Assembly: GCF_025399895.1 (NCBI RefSeq)
Contig: NZ_JAODUA010000005.1
Location: 62,001 to 126,000 of the forward strand
Source: Streptomyces sp. ASQP_92
GTDB lineage: Bacteria > Actinomycetota > Actinomycetes > Streptomycetales > Streptomycetaceae
Direction: 5' to 3'
Length of the DNA stretch: 64,000 nt
The notes below the pieces were generated by a model. It saw only the letters and a program-made list of their open reading frames with translations. It ran no database searches and was not told the origin of the DNA. Shown here piece after piece: positions 51,667 through 60,426 of the stretch. The position numbers were made by a program, and so were the translations under genes. Within the stretch, counting starts at the first letter, position 1. Each line of letters opens with the position of its first letter.

Positions 51667-53088
51667 TCAGACAGTAACTCGCCCCTGTGACAGGACCTCC
51701 TCGCGGTCCGCTTCCTGCCCCGGGCGCCACCGGCGCCGGACCGCCCAGCCCGCCAAGGCCGCGCACGCCGCGACCGCGTACGCCGTCCTCGCCATGGGGA
51801 AGTCCCCGAGGGCCTTGGCCGCGACATAGACGCAGGCGCCCGCGACGGCGACGGTGAGCCACTCCCACCTCCCGTCGAGCGCCACCAGGGCGACGACGAG
51901 CAGGGCGTACCAGGAGTAGCCGGGGGTCAGCAGCAGAAACGCCCAGCCGAAGAGCAACAGGGCGCCCGACCAAGGGCGTTCGGCCTGCCCGCGCCGCAGG
52001 ACGTACACCGTCACCCCGAGCAGTGCGGCGAGCGCCACCGGCAAGGCCCACGCGTCGGGCAGCACCATGCGCAGCAGCGCGAACCGGCCCTGTCCTGACG
52101 GGTCGTCATACCCCTCCTCCTCGGTGTAGCCGCCGAGGTAGCCGAACACGGACGAGTGGGAGACGAGGACGTAGGGCAGGTAGGAGAGCGCGACCATCCC
52201 GGCCGTCGAGAGCAGCACGATCACCGGCCGGCGCCTGAGGACCGCGGGCAGAACCATCGCGGGCAGCATCTTGACCGCGACACCCGCGCCGATCAGCATC
52301 CCGCCCGCGGCGGCGCGAACCCTCCCGATCGCGGGCCCGCCTCCCCCTGTCAGCGCACCGAGGCCCGCGACCGTCAACAGGACGGCCAGGACATCGATAT
52401 GGGCGTTGTTGACCGCCTCCAGCGGCACGGCCGGACACCACGCCCAGAACGCGGCCCCCGTCACCTGCCCCGGTGTGCCGTCCGGGCCGCGCCGCCGCAG
52501 GATGCGCACCAGCACGAGGGTGGTGCCCACCGCGAACAGGGCGCCGCCGATCTGGAGCGGCTTGAGCCGGGCCCCGCCGGGCGCGATCTCGTCCACCAGC
52601 AGGTAGTACGCCTCGGCGACCGGGGGGTAAATGGTGTGCACCGCCGGCCTGTTGAGGCGGGTGCACCCGCCGTCGACCCGGGCCCGCTCGGGGCCCGCGC
52701 ACTGGGCGGGGTTGGTGGGGAAGAGCCAGGTGTCCCGCAGCGGGGCCACCTCGCGGTCGGCCGGAGCATGGTCGTAGGGGGAGATCCCCGCGGCCTGCAC
52801 CCGCCCGTCCCAGGCGTACCGGTAGGCGTCCGTGCTGGTGCGCGGGGGAGCGAGCAGCCCGGTCGAGGCGATGGCGATGGAGCCCGCCACGATCAGCGCC
52901 GCACGGTGGCGCCCCGGCACCTTGCTCACCGACCAGGCGGCGAGGGCGAACAGCAGCCAGGCCGCCGCGTACCACCACGACAGGCCGGCCGGGTCGGCAC
53001 GGAACCCGTCCTTGAGGACGGTGAAGGCGAGCACGGTGGTGAGGGCCGCGAGCAGGACGGCGGTGCATACGGTGCGTCGATGGGTCAC
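51667..53088 (-). CDS. GT87/GT-C type polyprenol-phosphate-dependent mannosyltransferase-like membrane protein
   Basis: 473 residues, about ten to twelve hydrophobic helices. The first external loop DAYRYAWDGRVQAAGISPYDHAPAD holds the Asp typical of GT-C enzymes, and YPPVAEAYYLLV and PLEAVNNAHIDVLAV fit the DUF2029/GT87 family. These use polyprenyl-phosphate sugars to glycosylate exported lipids or proteins. It is the first gene of a pair with the XRE regulator. A palindrome GAACC-GTAA-GGTTC lies about 60 bases upstream of its start. Confidence 0.85.
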   Translation of the reverse strand: MTHRRTVCTAVLLAALTTVLAFTVLKDGFRADPAGLSWWYAAAWLLFALAAWSVSKVPGRHRAALIVAGSIAIASTGLLAPPRTSTDAYRYAWDGRVQAAGISPYDHAPADREVAPLRDTWLFPTNPAQCAGPERARVDGGCTRLNRPAVHTIYPPVAEAYYLLVDEIAPGGARLKPLQIGGALFAVGTTLVLVRILRRRGPDGTPGQVTGAAFWAWCPAVPLEAVNNAHIDVLAVLLTVAGLGALTGGGGPAIGRVRAAAGGMLIGAGVAVKMLPAMVLPAVLRRRPVIVLLSTAGMVALSYLPYVLVSHSSVFGYLGGYTEEEGYDDPSGQGRFALLRMVLPDAWALPVALAALLGVTVYVLRRGQAERPWSGALLLFGWAFLLLTPGYSWYALLVVALVALDGRWEWLTVAVAGACVYVAAKALGDFPMARTAYAVAACAALAGWAVRRRWRPGQEADREEVLSQGRVTV

Positions 53089-53145
53089 CCGCCGAGCCTC
53101 GCAGCTCGGAACCCCGATGCGGCGCAGGCGGCCCCCGCCGTCCGC

Positions 53146-53159
53146 GAACCGTAAGGTTC
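53146..53159. promoter_or_regulatory. inverted repeat GAACC-GTAA-GGTTC
   Basis: A perfect 5-bp inverted repeat with a 4-base centre, upstream of the GT87 gene. Its 12-base core GAACCGTAAGGT recurs at 53757-53768 upstream of the molybdopterin oxidoreductase gene. TACGGT on the minus strand could serve as a -10. Confidence 0.35.
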
Positions 53160-53207
53160 ACCCGGATGTACGGGGGCGCCCGAGCGGCGGACTCGTACCC
53201 GTCGCCG

Positions 53208-53597
53208 TTACTTCCAGCCGCCGTACGGAACGGTCAGAAGTTCAAGCCAGTGCCCCGACGGATCGGGGAAATACACGCCGCGTCCGCCGTCGTTGTGATT
53301 GATCTCGTCCGGGTGCTTGCGATAGGGATCCGCGAAGAACGGAAGCTTCAATTCCGTAATGCGCCGGAATGCCGCGTCGAACTCGTCCTCGGAGACCAGG
53401 AACGCGTAATGCTGGGGCGCGATCTCGACATTCTCGGGCACCGTCGCGAAGTCCAGGGTGACTCCGTTGCTGGTCACTACGGGGATGAACGGTCCCCATT
53501 CCGCGCCGACCTCGAGGCCGAGCATATTCGCCAGGAATTCCGCGGAAACCCGGTTGTCGCGGGATCCGACAATGGTGTGATTCAACTGTACTGACAC
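53208..53597 (-). CDS. VOC family protein (glyoxalase-like), less GC-biased
   Basis: 129 residues: LNHTIVGSRDNRVSAEFLANMLGLEV, HYAFLVSEDEFDAAFRRI and GVYFPDPSGHWLELLTVPYGG are the two VOC halves, with His/Glu metal ligands likely intact (NHT, WLEL). Codon use is unlike its neighbours: many A/T-ending codons (AAT, GAA, ATT, CTT) and a TAA stop, suggesting later acquisition or strong expression. GTG start at 53597 has GGAGG nine bases upstream. Substrate unknown. Confidence 0.86.
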   Translation of the reverse strand: MSVQLNHTIVGSRDNRVSAEFLANMLGLEVGAEWGPFIPVVTSNGVTLDFATVPENVEIAPQHYAFLVSEDEFDAAFRRITELKLPFFADPYRKHPDEINHNDGGRGVYFPDPSGHWLELLTVPYGGWK

Positions 53598-53756
53598 GGT
53601 GGAATGCCTCCAACAGGCATCTCACAGACACCTCCATGTCTCACCCGGCCGGTGACCGACACGCGATGCTGCCCGAAGATCCTAGCCGCGCTCCGGCAGC
53701 CGTGTCACGGTATTTTTTCGCGTCATCGCATTCCCCCTCGACGCCGTGGCGTTCGG

Positions 53757-53768
53757 GAACCGTAAGGT
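53757..53768 (+). promoter_or_regulatory. second copy of the GAACCGTAAGGT element
   Basis: Shares 12 bases with 53146-53157 and lies 45-56 bases before the molybdopterin oxidoreductase start. TAAGGT within it is a plausible -10 hexamer. Confidence 0.35.
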
Positions 53769-53812
53769 GTCGCAGCCCCCGCGGCGGGGGTGGCCCGGGG
53801 TGGGATGGAGCC

Positions 53813-54955
53813 ATGAAGCCACGACTTCCCGCAGTGCGGCCGCCCGTCTTCACGGGCAGACTGCACGACGCCCGCACGGCGACCTCGATCGGCCGCTGGC
53901 TGGGCGTCGCGATCGCGGTCTGCTTCGGCACCGGACTGATCAGCCACTACCTCCAGCACCAGCCCGGCTGGCTGCTGAACGCGCTTCCCAGCAGGCCCGT
54001 CTGGGGATACCGGCTCAGCCAGGGCCTGCACGTGGCGTCCGGCATCGCCGCGATCCCGCTGCTGCTCGCCAAGTTGTGGACGGTCTACCCCAGGCTGTTC
54101 GCCTGGCCGCCGCTGCGCTCCGTACGCCACGCCCTGGAACGGCTCTCGGTCGCGGTCCTGGTGGCGGGCGCGGTCTTCGAACTGTTCACCGGCCTCCTCA
54201 ACACGGTGCAGTGGTACCCCTGGCCGTTCTCTTTTGTGCCGGTGCACTTCGCCGTGGCCTGGCTGCTCGCCGGCGCGCTGATGCTGCACGTGGCCGTCAA
54301 GTACCCGGAGATCAAGGCGCATTGGGCCAAGGAGTCGACCGGCACCCTGGCCTTGTCGGCGGCCGACGGACCCGACCGGCGCTCGCTGCTGACCGGAGTG
54401 GCCACCGCGGTCGGCGCGGTCACCCTGACCACCGTCGGCCAGGCCTTCACGCCGCTGAAGTTCTTCGACGTCCTCGCGCCGCGCCACCCCGACCACGGAG
54501 CCCAGGGTCTCCCCGTCAACCGCAGTGCCCGAGCGGCCGGAACCACCCAAGTCGACTCAGATGCCTACCGGTTGACGGTCGCGGGCCCGCGCCCGTACAC
54601 CCTCACCCTCGCCGAGCTGACCGCACTCGCCCAGCACGAATCCGAGCTGCCCATCGCCTGCGTCGAGGGCTGGAGCAAGTCCGCCCACTGGACGGGCGTA
54701 CGCATCACCGATCTGCTGCGCCGGGCCGGCGCCCCGCCGGACGCGGGGGTGCGGGTGATCTCCCTGGAACAGTACGGCGCCTACCGGGTGATGGTGATGG
54801 GCCGCGAGTACGCCCGCGACCCGCTGACCCTGCTCGCCCTGAAACTCAACGGACAGACCCTCACCGCGGACCACGGATACCCCGCCCGCATCATCGCCCC
54901 CAACCGCCCCGGCGTCCTGCAGACCAAGTGGGTCACCCGCCTGGAGGTGCTGTGA
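53813..54955 (+). CDS. membrane-anchored molybdopterin-dependent oxidoreductase (sulfite-oxidase fold)
   Basis: 380 residues. Residues 20-180 contain four to five membrane helices in a cytochrome b561-like arrangement (GTGLISHYLQHQPGWLL, GYRLSQGLHVASGIAAIPLLLAKLW, FVPVHFAVAWLLAGALMLHVAVKYP) with His residues that could bind haem. Residues 245-380 are the sulfite-oxidase molybdopterin domain with the Mo-binding Cys in LPIACVEGWSKSAHWTGV and GYPARIIAPNRPG. It probably moves electrons from a periplasmic substrate to the membrane. ATG at 53813 has GGGATGGAG. The next gene overlaps by one base. Confidence 0.88.
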   Translation: MKPRLPAVRPPVFTGRLHDARTATSIGRWLGVAIAVCFGTGLISHYLQHQPGWLLNALPSRPVWGYRLSQGLHVASGIAAIPLLLAKLWTVYPRLFAWPPLRSVRHALERLSVAVLVAGAVFELFTGLLNTVQWYPWPFSFVPVHFAVAWLLAGALMLHVAVKYPEIKAHWAKESTGTLALSAADGPDRRSLLTGVATAVGAVTLTTVGQAFTPLKFFDVLAPRHPDHGAQGLPVNRSARAAGTTQVDSDAYRLTVAGPRPYTLTLAELTALAQHESELPIACVEGWSKSAHWTGVRITDLLRRAGAPPDAGVRVISLEQYGAYRVMVMGREYARDPLTLLALKLNGQTLTADHGYPARIIAPNRPGVLQTKWVTRLEVL

Positions 54956-55359
54956 TGCGTACCGTGCTGGGCGCGGCCGGGCTCGCGCTGATGGCCCTGG
55001 GCGGGCTGCTGGTCTGGGACCAGGCCACTCACTGGGACGTTCTGATCTGGCTCGCCGGAGCCGTCGTGCTGCACGACGGGATCATCGCGCCGCTGGTCGT
55101 CGCCGTGGGGCTGCTGACCGGCGGCCTGAACAACCGCGGCCTGCTGCGCGGCACCCTGCTGACCGCCGGCTGCCTCGTCCTGATCGCGCTCCCACTGCTG
55201 CTGCGCCCCCTGCCCACCAACAACCCCTCGGTCCTGCCGCTCGATTACGTACAGGGCCTGCTGATCTCCCTCGCGGTGCTGGCAGTCCTCGCCCTGCTGC
55301 TCGGCGTCGGGCGCAGGTGGCGGGGGAGGGGGCGCGCCAGGGACGTACCGGAGGGCTGA
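54955..55359 (+). CDS. small integral membrane protein coupled to the molybdopterin oxidoreductase
   Basis: 134 residues with four hydrophobic segments (VLGAAGLALMALGGLLVWDQ, VLIWLAGAVVLHDGIIAPLVVAVGLL, LLTAGCLVLIALPLLL, LISLAVLAVLALLLGV). A conserved-looking HDGIIAP motif sits in the second. The start shares a base with the upstream stop (TGATG), so it is translationally coupled. It may be a partner or quinone-side subunit of the oxidoreductase; no family name is recalled. Confidence 0.8.
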   Translation: MRTVLGAAGLALMALGGLLVWDQATHWDVLIWLAGAVVLHDGIIAPLVVAVGLLTGGLNNRGLLRGTLLTAGCLVLIALPLLLRPLPTNNPSVLPLDYVQGLLISLAVLAVLALLLGVGRRWRGRGRARDVPEG

Positions 55360-55384
55360 GCCCCGGCGCGCCCGCGCTCGGCCC

Positions 55385-56206
55385 TCAGTGCGCGCCCCGG
55401 GCGGGCTCCATCGGTTCGGCCGTCTCCCACACGCTCTGGAACGCCAGCCGGAGGCAGGCCGCCAGCGCCGGGTGCTCGATGTACAGGGCGGTCGTGGAGC
55501 CCGTGCCCGCGACCGGGTCCGGCATGTCGCACAGCACCAACGAGGCGTCCGCGATGACGAGTTTGAGCGGGAGGCGCTGGGTGAAACGGGCCTCCTCACC
55601 CGCCTCGGCGAAGCGCCGCACGTTCTCCAGCACCTCGTCGTCGGCCAGCGCGTCGCGCGTGTACACCGCCCGCACCGTGCCCTTGGCCCGGCGCAGCCGC
55701 CGAGTCGCCTTGATCCCGGTCGTGTTGGCGGCCGGCGCGACGAACGGCGGCATGCAGAACGTGAGGAGTTCGCTGTCGGCCTGCTCCTGGATGTCCGCGA
55801 ACCGCTCGGCGATCTGCCGCGGGTCGCGCAACACCTCGATGTAGTCCAGCGGGTCGGTGTGCGCGCGGCCGTCCGACCACAGCGGCAGCAGCATCGACGT
55901 CAGTCCCGTCGACACCTTCTCCAGCCGTTCCAGGGACTCTCTTTGACGGTTCATCAGGCGGGTGACCGCGAGCTCCGGAGCGACCGCGGCGAACGTGGCG
56001 ACGCGCCCCCGGTGGGCCACCGCGAGCTGGGCGCGCACCAGAGCGTCCAGGACGTCGTAGATGCGCTGCCGGGGCACGTCGGCCTCGCGCGCCACCTGGG
56101 CCGCGGTGTAGGAGTCGCGCCGGACGAGGGCCAGATAGACCCGCGCCTCGTAGCGGGACAGGCCGAGCTCGACCAGGTCGTTGACCGACCCCTCATCCGG
56201 CTGCAT
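55385..56206 (-). CDS. TrmB family transcriptional regulator
   Basis: 273 residues. The N-terminal winged helix is TrmB-like: LVELGLSRYEARVYLALVRRDSYTAAQVAREADVPRQRIYDVLDAL, then LEKVSTGLTSMLLPLW coiled coil and a C-terminal phospholipase-D-like sensor region (ELLTFCMPPFVAPAANTTGI, LPLKLVIADASLVLCDMP). TrmB proteins usually sense sugars; this type may sense other ligands. ATG at 56206 has GGGGACG. A GTATACGCGTAC element is 55 bases upstream. It diverges from the sedolisin gene, its most obvious candidate target. Confidence 0.85.
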   Translation of the reverse strand: MQPDEGSVNDLVELGLSRYEARVYLALVRRDSYTAAQVAREADVPRQRIYDVLDALVRAQLAVAHRGRVATFAAVAPELAVTRLMNRQRESLERLEKVSTGLTSMLLPLWSDGRAHTDPLDYIEVLRDPRQIAERFADIQEQADSELLTFCMPPFVAPAANTTGIKATRRLRRAKGTVRAVYTRDALADDEVLENVRRFAEAGEEARFTQRLPLKLVIADASLVLCDMPDPVAGTGSTTALYIEHPALAACLRLAFQSVWETAEPMEPARGAH

Positions 56207-56260
56207 GCGCGTCCCCGACCGGCTCCATGTGCGTCCTCCTCGGCTCGCTGGAACGCCACC

Positions 56261-56272
56261 GTATACGCGTAC
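56261..56272. promoter_or_regulatory. palindromic element GTATACGCGTAC
   Basis: An 8-bp perfect palindrome TACGCGTA within GTATACGCGTAC, about 55 bases upstream of the TrmB start and in the interval shared with the sedolisin gene. Plausible operator or -10 region for the TrmB gene. Confidence 0.35.
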
Positions 56273-56379
56273 ACCCGGCGCCGAGCAGCCCGGTGATCCC
56301 TGGGAATTCCCGGGGCGGGCCCCACGGTGATCCATCCCTTTTCCAGGGAAAGGCTTTGCCTCGCGCTTGCCTCAGCCTG

Positions 56380-56408
56380 TTGTCGCCCCCGTCGGCCGTC
56401 GCTACCTT
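56380..56408 (+). promoter_or_regulatory. promoter candidate for the sedolisin gene
   Basis: TTGTCG (56380-56385), 17-base spacer, TACCTT (56403-56408). It would give a very long leader of about 515 bases that begins with the hairpin at 56414. Confidence 0.4.
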
Positions 56409-56413
56409 CATCC

Positions 56414-56438
56414 CTGCCACCACTTGAGCGGGTGGCAG
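56414..56438 (+). terminator. hairpin followed by TTTT at the start of the sedolisin leader
   Basis: CTGCCACC-N9-GGTGGCAG, a perfect 8-bp stem, followed at once by TTTTC. It looks like an intrinsic terminator placed directly after a promoter candidate, so it could act as an attenuator, a 5' stabilising stem-loop, or an operator. Confidence 0.5.
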
Positions 56439-56929
56439 TTTTCGCGAGATGCCATTGTCATGCACTGATCATGGACAGTGATCGCGCGCGGCCGCACTCC
56501 CCGATGCGTGCGGACGCGCACGGGTCACGCGCGGCCACCCTCCTCGATCACGTGCACCCACGTACCGCCGAGCGCGCGGAACCACGGCACACCCACCACC
56601 CGACCTCCGGTGTCGCCGCCGCCCAACGCGCGGCCCACGTACCGCCGATAGCACCCCACGAGCCCCACGCGCCGCGTCGCCGGCGCCCACCGCGCCACCC
56701 CACGAGCACGTGCCGCACCACCGCCGACCGCACCACCGCACGCGCACGTGCCGCACCACCCACGCGCACGTGCCGCGTCGCCGCCGCCGGCCGCACCCAC
56801 GGTCCACCACCGGCCGACGACGCCCCGCACCCACCGCCGCACCCGCCGGATCAGCCCCGCCGACCAACCGGTCCGGGCACCCCCGCTCGCCCCGATCCGG
56901 CGAACCAACCCCCCATGGAGGGCAGTTCC
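56439..56929 (+). other. about 490-base leader without a gene, CAC/CGC low-complexity repeats
   Basis: Between the hairpin and the sedolisin start. From about 56700 to 56850 the sequence repeats short units such as CGCACGTGCCGCACCACC, giving low-complexity Thr/Arg/His/Pro in any frame. I see no family or ribosome site for a separate gene; the upstream open frame fused to the sedolisin is not credible as protein. Confidence 0.5.
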
Positions 56930-58927
56930 TTGTACTCGAAGAGACCCTTCGGCCCGTCCGGACTCACCCGGCGAGCCACCACCGCCGCCCTGTCCGCCGC
57001 GGCCCTGGTCACCGGCGGACTCATCGCCGTCGCCCCGGCCGTCTCCGCGGCGGCCCCCGCCCCCGCCGCCCAGGCCGCCAACACCCAGCGGCTGTGCGCC
57101 CAGCCCGCCAAGGCCGGCATGATGTCCTGCCTGGCCCTGGCCCGCACCGACGTCCAGCACCACCTGGGCATATCCCCGAACGCCGCCCCCTCCGGCTACG
57201 GGCCCACCGACCTCCAGAGCGCCTACGCCCTGCCCTCGAACGCCGGAGCCGGCACGACCGTGGCCATCGTGGACGCGCAGGACGACCCCAACGCCGAGTC
57301 GGACCTGGCCACCTACCGCTCCCAGTACGGCCTGCCTGCCTGCACCACCGCCAACGGCTGCTTCAAGAAGGCCGACCAGAACGGCGGCACCAACTACCCG
57401 AGCCCCGACTCGGGTTGGGCCGGTGAGATCTCCCTCGACGTCGACATGGTCAGCGCCGTGTGCCCGCAGTGCCACATCCTGCTCGTCGAAGCGAACTCCG
57501 CCTCCATGGAAGACCTCGGCGCGTCCGTGAACCGCGCGGTCACCATGGGCGCCAAGTACGTCTCCAACAGCTACGGCGGCAGCGAGGACTCCACCGACCC
57601 GAGCTCCGACGCCGCCTACTTCAACCACCCGGGCGTCGCCATCACCGTCTCCTCCGGCGACAGCGGCTACGGCGTCGAATACCCCGCCGCCTCCCAGTAC
57701 GTGACCTCCGTCGGCGGCACCTCACTCAGCCGCGCCTCCACCACCCGCGGCTGGTCCGAGTCGGTCTGGGGCACCAGCTCTGGTGGCCAGGGCGCGGGCT
57801 CGGGCTGCTCCGCCTACGACCCGAAGCCGTCCTGGCAGAAGGACACCGGCTGCGCCAAGCGCACCGTCGCCGATGTCTCCGCGGTCGCCGACCCGGCCAC
57901 CGGACTCGCGGTGTACGACAGCTACCAGGCCAGCGGCTGGAACGTGTACGGCGGAACCAGCGCCTCCTCGCCGATCATCGCCGGCGTGTACGCCCTGGCC
58001 GGCACCCCCGCCGCCACCACCAACCCGGCGTCCTACCCCTACGCCCACACCGGCTCGCTGAACGACGTCACCACCGGCGCCAACGGCAGCTGCAGCCCGG
58101 CCTACCTGTGCAAGGCGGCCGCCGGCTACGACGGCCCGACCGGCCTCGGCACCCCGAACGGCACCGCGGCCTTCACCGGCGGCACCAGCACCGGCAACAC
58201 CGTCACGGTGACCAACCCCGGCAACCAGTCGACGCAGGTCAACACCGCGGTATCGCTCCAGATCAAGGCCACCGACTCCGACAGCGGCCAGTCGCTGACC
58301 TACAGCGCCACCGGCCTCCCGGCCGGCCTGTCCATCAACGCCTCGACCGGACTCATCTCCGGCACCCCGACCACCGCCGGGACGTCCAACGTGACGGTGA
58401 GCGTCAAGGACACCACCAACGCGAACGGATCGACGTCCTTCACCTGGACCGTCACCACCACCGGCGGCGGCTGCACCCCGGCCCAAATCCTCGGCAACCC
58501 CGGCTTCGAGACCGGCGCCGCGGCCCCGTGGACGGCGACCTCGGGCGTCATCGACAACTCCAGCGGCGAGGCGGCCCACTCCGGGTCGTGGAAGGCCTGG
58601 CTCGACGGCTACGGCACCACCCACACCGACTCGCTCGCGCAGACCGTGTCGATCCCGGCCAACTGCCACGCCACCCTCACCTACTACCTGCACATCGACA
58701 CCAAGGAGACGACCACCACCACCGCCTACGACAAGCTGACGGTGACGGCCGGCTCCACCACCCTGGCGAGCTACTCCAACCTCAACAAGAACACCGGCTT
58801 CGCCCAGAAGTCCTTCGACCTCTCCTCGTACGCGGGGCAGACGGTCACCCTGAAGTTCAACGCGGTGGAGGACAGCAGCCTGGCCACGTCGTTCGTCATC
58901 GACGACACCGCGGTCAACGTGAGCTGA
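56930..58927 (+). CDS. secreted S53 (sedolisin-type) serine-carboxyl peptidase without prodomain
   Basis: About 665 residues. Signal peptide: [27 protein letters not shown]. Residues about 80-400 are the peptidase: catalytic Glu/Asp pair in [18 protein letters not shown], oxyanion Asp in [13 protein letters not shown], Ser in [13 protein letters not shown]. The usual 150-residue inhibitory prodomain is absent. Then come an Ig-like/putative He_PIG domain ([37 protein letters not shown]) and a C-terminal beta-sandwich ([23 protein letters not shown]). The start is probably TTG 56930 after ATGGAGGG; ATG 56915 is the alternative. Confidence 0.87.
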   Translation: MYSKRPFGPSGLTRRATTAALSAAALVTGGLIAVAPAVSAAAPAPAAQAANTQRLCAQPAKAGMMSCLALARTDVQHHLGISPNAAPSGYGPTDLQSAYALPSNAGAGTTVAIVDAQDDPNAESDLATYRSQYGLPACTTANGCFKKADQNGGTNYPSPDSGWAGEISLDVDMVSAVCPQCHILLVEANSASMEDLGASVNRAVTMGAKYVSNSYGGSEDSTDPSSDAAYFNHPGVAITVSSGDSGYGVEYPAASQYVTSVGGTSLSRASTTRGWSESVWGTSSGGQGAGSGCSAYDPKPSWQKDTGCAKRTVADVSAVADPATGLAVYDSYQASGWNVYGGTSASSPIIAGVYALAGTPAATTNPASYPYAHTGSLNDVTTGANGSCSPAYLCKAAAGYDGPTGLGTPNGTAAFTGGTSTGNTVTVTNPGNQSTQVNTAVSLQIKATDSDSGQSLTYSATGLPAGLSINASTGLISGTPTTAGTSNVTVSVKDTTNANGSTSFTWTVTTTGGGCTPAQILGNPGFETGAAAPWTATSGVIDNSSGEAAHSGSWKAWLDGYGTTHTDSLAQTVSIPANCHATLTYYLHIDTKETTTTTAYDKLTVTAGSTTLASYSNLNKNTGFAQKSFDLSSYAGQTVTLKFNAVEDSSLATSFVIDDTAVNVS

Positions 58928-58941
58928 CCCGAGAGCGCTCC

Positions 58942-58973
58942 GGACGGGGCGGGGACCACTCCCCGCCCCGTCC
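58942..58973. terminator. strong hairpin, bidirectional terminator
   Basis: GGACGGGGCGGGGA-CCAC-TCCCCGCCCCGTCC: a perfect 14-bp stem with a four-base loop, 15 bases after the sedolisin stop and 48 bases before the stop of the convergent methyltransferase. Confidence 0.9.
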
Positions 58974-59020
58974 CTTCGCCGTTCCGGGGTACGTCGTGAC
59001 GCGTACGGATGGACGCGCTC

Positions 59021-59689
59021 TCACCCGCGGCGAAGGGCCACGAACGGACGGCCCGCCGCGGTCCAGCGGCCCGCCGGACGCCAGCCGAGCGGCCGGGCAC
59101 ACGACAGCAGCGCGTTCGTCCCGAGCCGCGCCCACGGGAAATCGCTCCCCACCGCACCGCGCGCGTCGGCCACCCGCACCCTGAGCCGCTCGTCGATCTC
59201 GTACGGTGCCGTCTCCACCAGCAACAGACCACCGGGCACGACGAGTTGAGCCACCCGGGACAGCAGCTTCGCCGGGTCGCCACCGATACCCACATTGCCG
59301 TCGACGAGCAGCGCGGTGTCCCAGCGGCCCTCGCCGGGGAGCCGGTCGAAGACCGAACGGCACAGCGCGCTGCCGCCCCAGTCACGCGTGTGACGCACCG
59401 CCTCGGGGCTCACATCGACCCCCAGCGCCGCCACGCCGTCGGCGGCGAGCGCGGCGACCAGCCGGCCCGGCCCGCAGCCGATGTCCAACACCGTGCCGCG
59501 ACAGCGGCGCAGCACCGTACGGTCCGCCAAGTCCGGCTCCGCACACCAGCGTTCGACCTCGAGCGGCAGCAGCCAGCCGTCGGGTCTGCGCAGGAACAGC
59601 GGGCCGCGCCGGGCGCGCAGAGCGTCGGTGTAGGGGTCGGCGTGCCAGGCGGTGGGGGTCGCGGTCGTCGCGGGTGAGAGCGCTCTCAC
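59021..59689 (-). CDS. class I SAM-dependent methyltransferase
   Basis: 222 residues. SAM motif GTVLDIGCGPGRLVAALAADG, Asp in ALGVDVSPEAV, and VDGNVGIGGDP where the post-strand-4 motif sits. Third gene of a coupled operon GT2-DUF2064-methyltransferase. The GTG at 59689 overlaps the upstream stop (GTGA); another GTG three bases earlier is possible. The codons 1-5 contain the palindrome TGAGAGCGCTCTCA. The substrate is probably a lipid- or sugar-linked product of the operon, which is inference. Confidence 0.87.
   Translation of the reverse strand: MRALSPATTATPTAWHADPYTDALRARRGPLFLRRPDGWLLPLEVERWCAEPDLADRTVLRRCRGTVLDIGCGPGRLVAALAADGVAALGVDVSPEAVRHTRDWGGSALCRSVFDRLPGEGRWDTALLVDGNVGIGGDPAKLLSRVAQLVVPGGLLLVETAPYEIDERLRVRVADARGAVGSDFPWARLGTNALLSCARPLGWRPAGRWTAAGRPFVALRRG
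59675..59688. promoter_or_regulatory. 14-bp palindrome TGAGAGCGCTCTCA over a start codon
   Basis: A perfect 14-bp copy of the GAGAGCGCTCTC element found in the two arrays, here a single site covering the DUF2064 stop and the methyltransferase start. It may be a LacI-family-type operator, or coincidental coding sequence. Confidence 0.45.
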
Positions 59690-60426
59690 CACGGGTGCGG
59701 CCCAGCCGTCGAGGCCTCACCGGTGGTGGGCGCGAGCGTCCCGGACTCCTCGGACCGCCGCTCGGCCGGCACGGCGGCGCGCGCGGGGCGGCCCGCGCCC
59801 ACCGCGCGGGCGAACCGGCCGTTCGGGGCTTCGGCCGCCACCAGGAGGGCGTCCTGCGCGGTGTCCACGTCCCGCAGCCACGCCAGTTCACGCACCACGA
59901 GCCCGGCGTCGTGCAACCGCTTCCGCTGAACGCGCCCGGTCTCGGGCACCGACATCGGAACCCCGAGAAGGAGCGCGGGGTCGGGCTCGGTCAGACCGAG
60001 CGCCCAGAACCCCCCGTCCTCGGCCGGCCCGAACCAGGCCTCACCGGGACGCGGGTCCGCCAGCGCCGGCGCGAGCAACGCCGGGCTCACCTGCGGGGTG
60101 TCCATACCGATCAGCAATGCGGGCCCGGTGCACGCCGCGAACGCCGCCGCGATCCGTTCGTCCAGACCCCCCTCACACTGCGCCAGCACCTCGATACCGG
60201 GCGGCAGCCACGGCCCCGGCGCTCCGTCCAGCACCAGCACCCTCCTGCGTGCCGGCACGGCCAGCGCCACGTCGAGGGTGTCGGCGAGCGACGCCTCCGC
60301 GATCCGGGCCGCCTCCTGCGGGGTGTACGCGGGAGTGAGCCGCGTCTTGACCCGGCCGGGCACCGGCGCCTTCGCCAGCACGATCAACGTCGTACCCGAG
60401 ACCGGCCCGGCCCCCGCCCCGCTCAT
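59686..60426 (-). CDS. DUF2064/TIGR04282 family nucleotidyl/glycosyltransferase-like protein
   Basis: 246 residues. The start TLIVLAKAPVPGRVKTRLTPAYTP is the family signature (sugar-nucleotide transferase-like K-x-P-x-x-G-x-x-K-T-R-L), followed by ALLIGMDTPQVSPALL and GPAEDGGFWALGL. Members are often labelled arsenosugar biosynthesis glycosyltransferase, but in actinobacteria they usually pair with a GT2 as here. ATG at 60426 overlaps the GT2 stop (ATGA). The last 50 residues are Ala/Pro-rich and variable. Confidence 0.88.
   Translation of the reverse strand: MSGAGAGPVSGTTLIVLAKAPVPGRVKTRLTPAYTPQEAARIAEASLADTLDVALAVPARRRVLVLDGAPGPWLPPGIEVLAQCEGGLDERIAAAFAACTGPALLIGMDTPQVSPALLAPALADPRPGEAWFGPAEDGGFWALGLTEPDPALLLGVPMSVPETGRVQRKRLHDAGLVVRELAWLRDVDTAQDALLVAAEAPNGRFARAVGAGRPARAAVPAERRSEESGTLAPTTGEASTAGPHPW

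Noticed and set aside
56327..56914. N-terminal extension of the sedolisin as a missing prodomain
   Set aside because: The upstream frame is His/Arg/Thr/Pro low complexity from CAC-type repeats and precedes the signal peptide, so it cannot be a prodomain.
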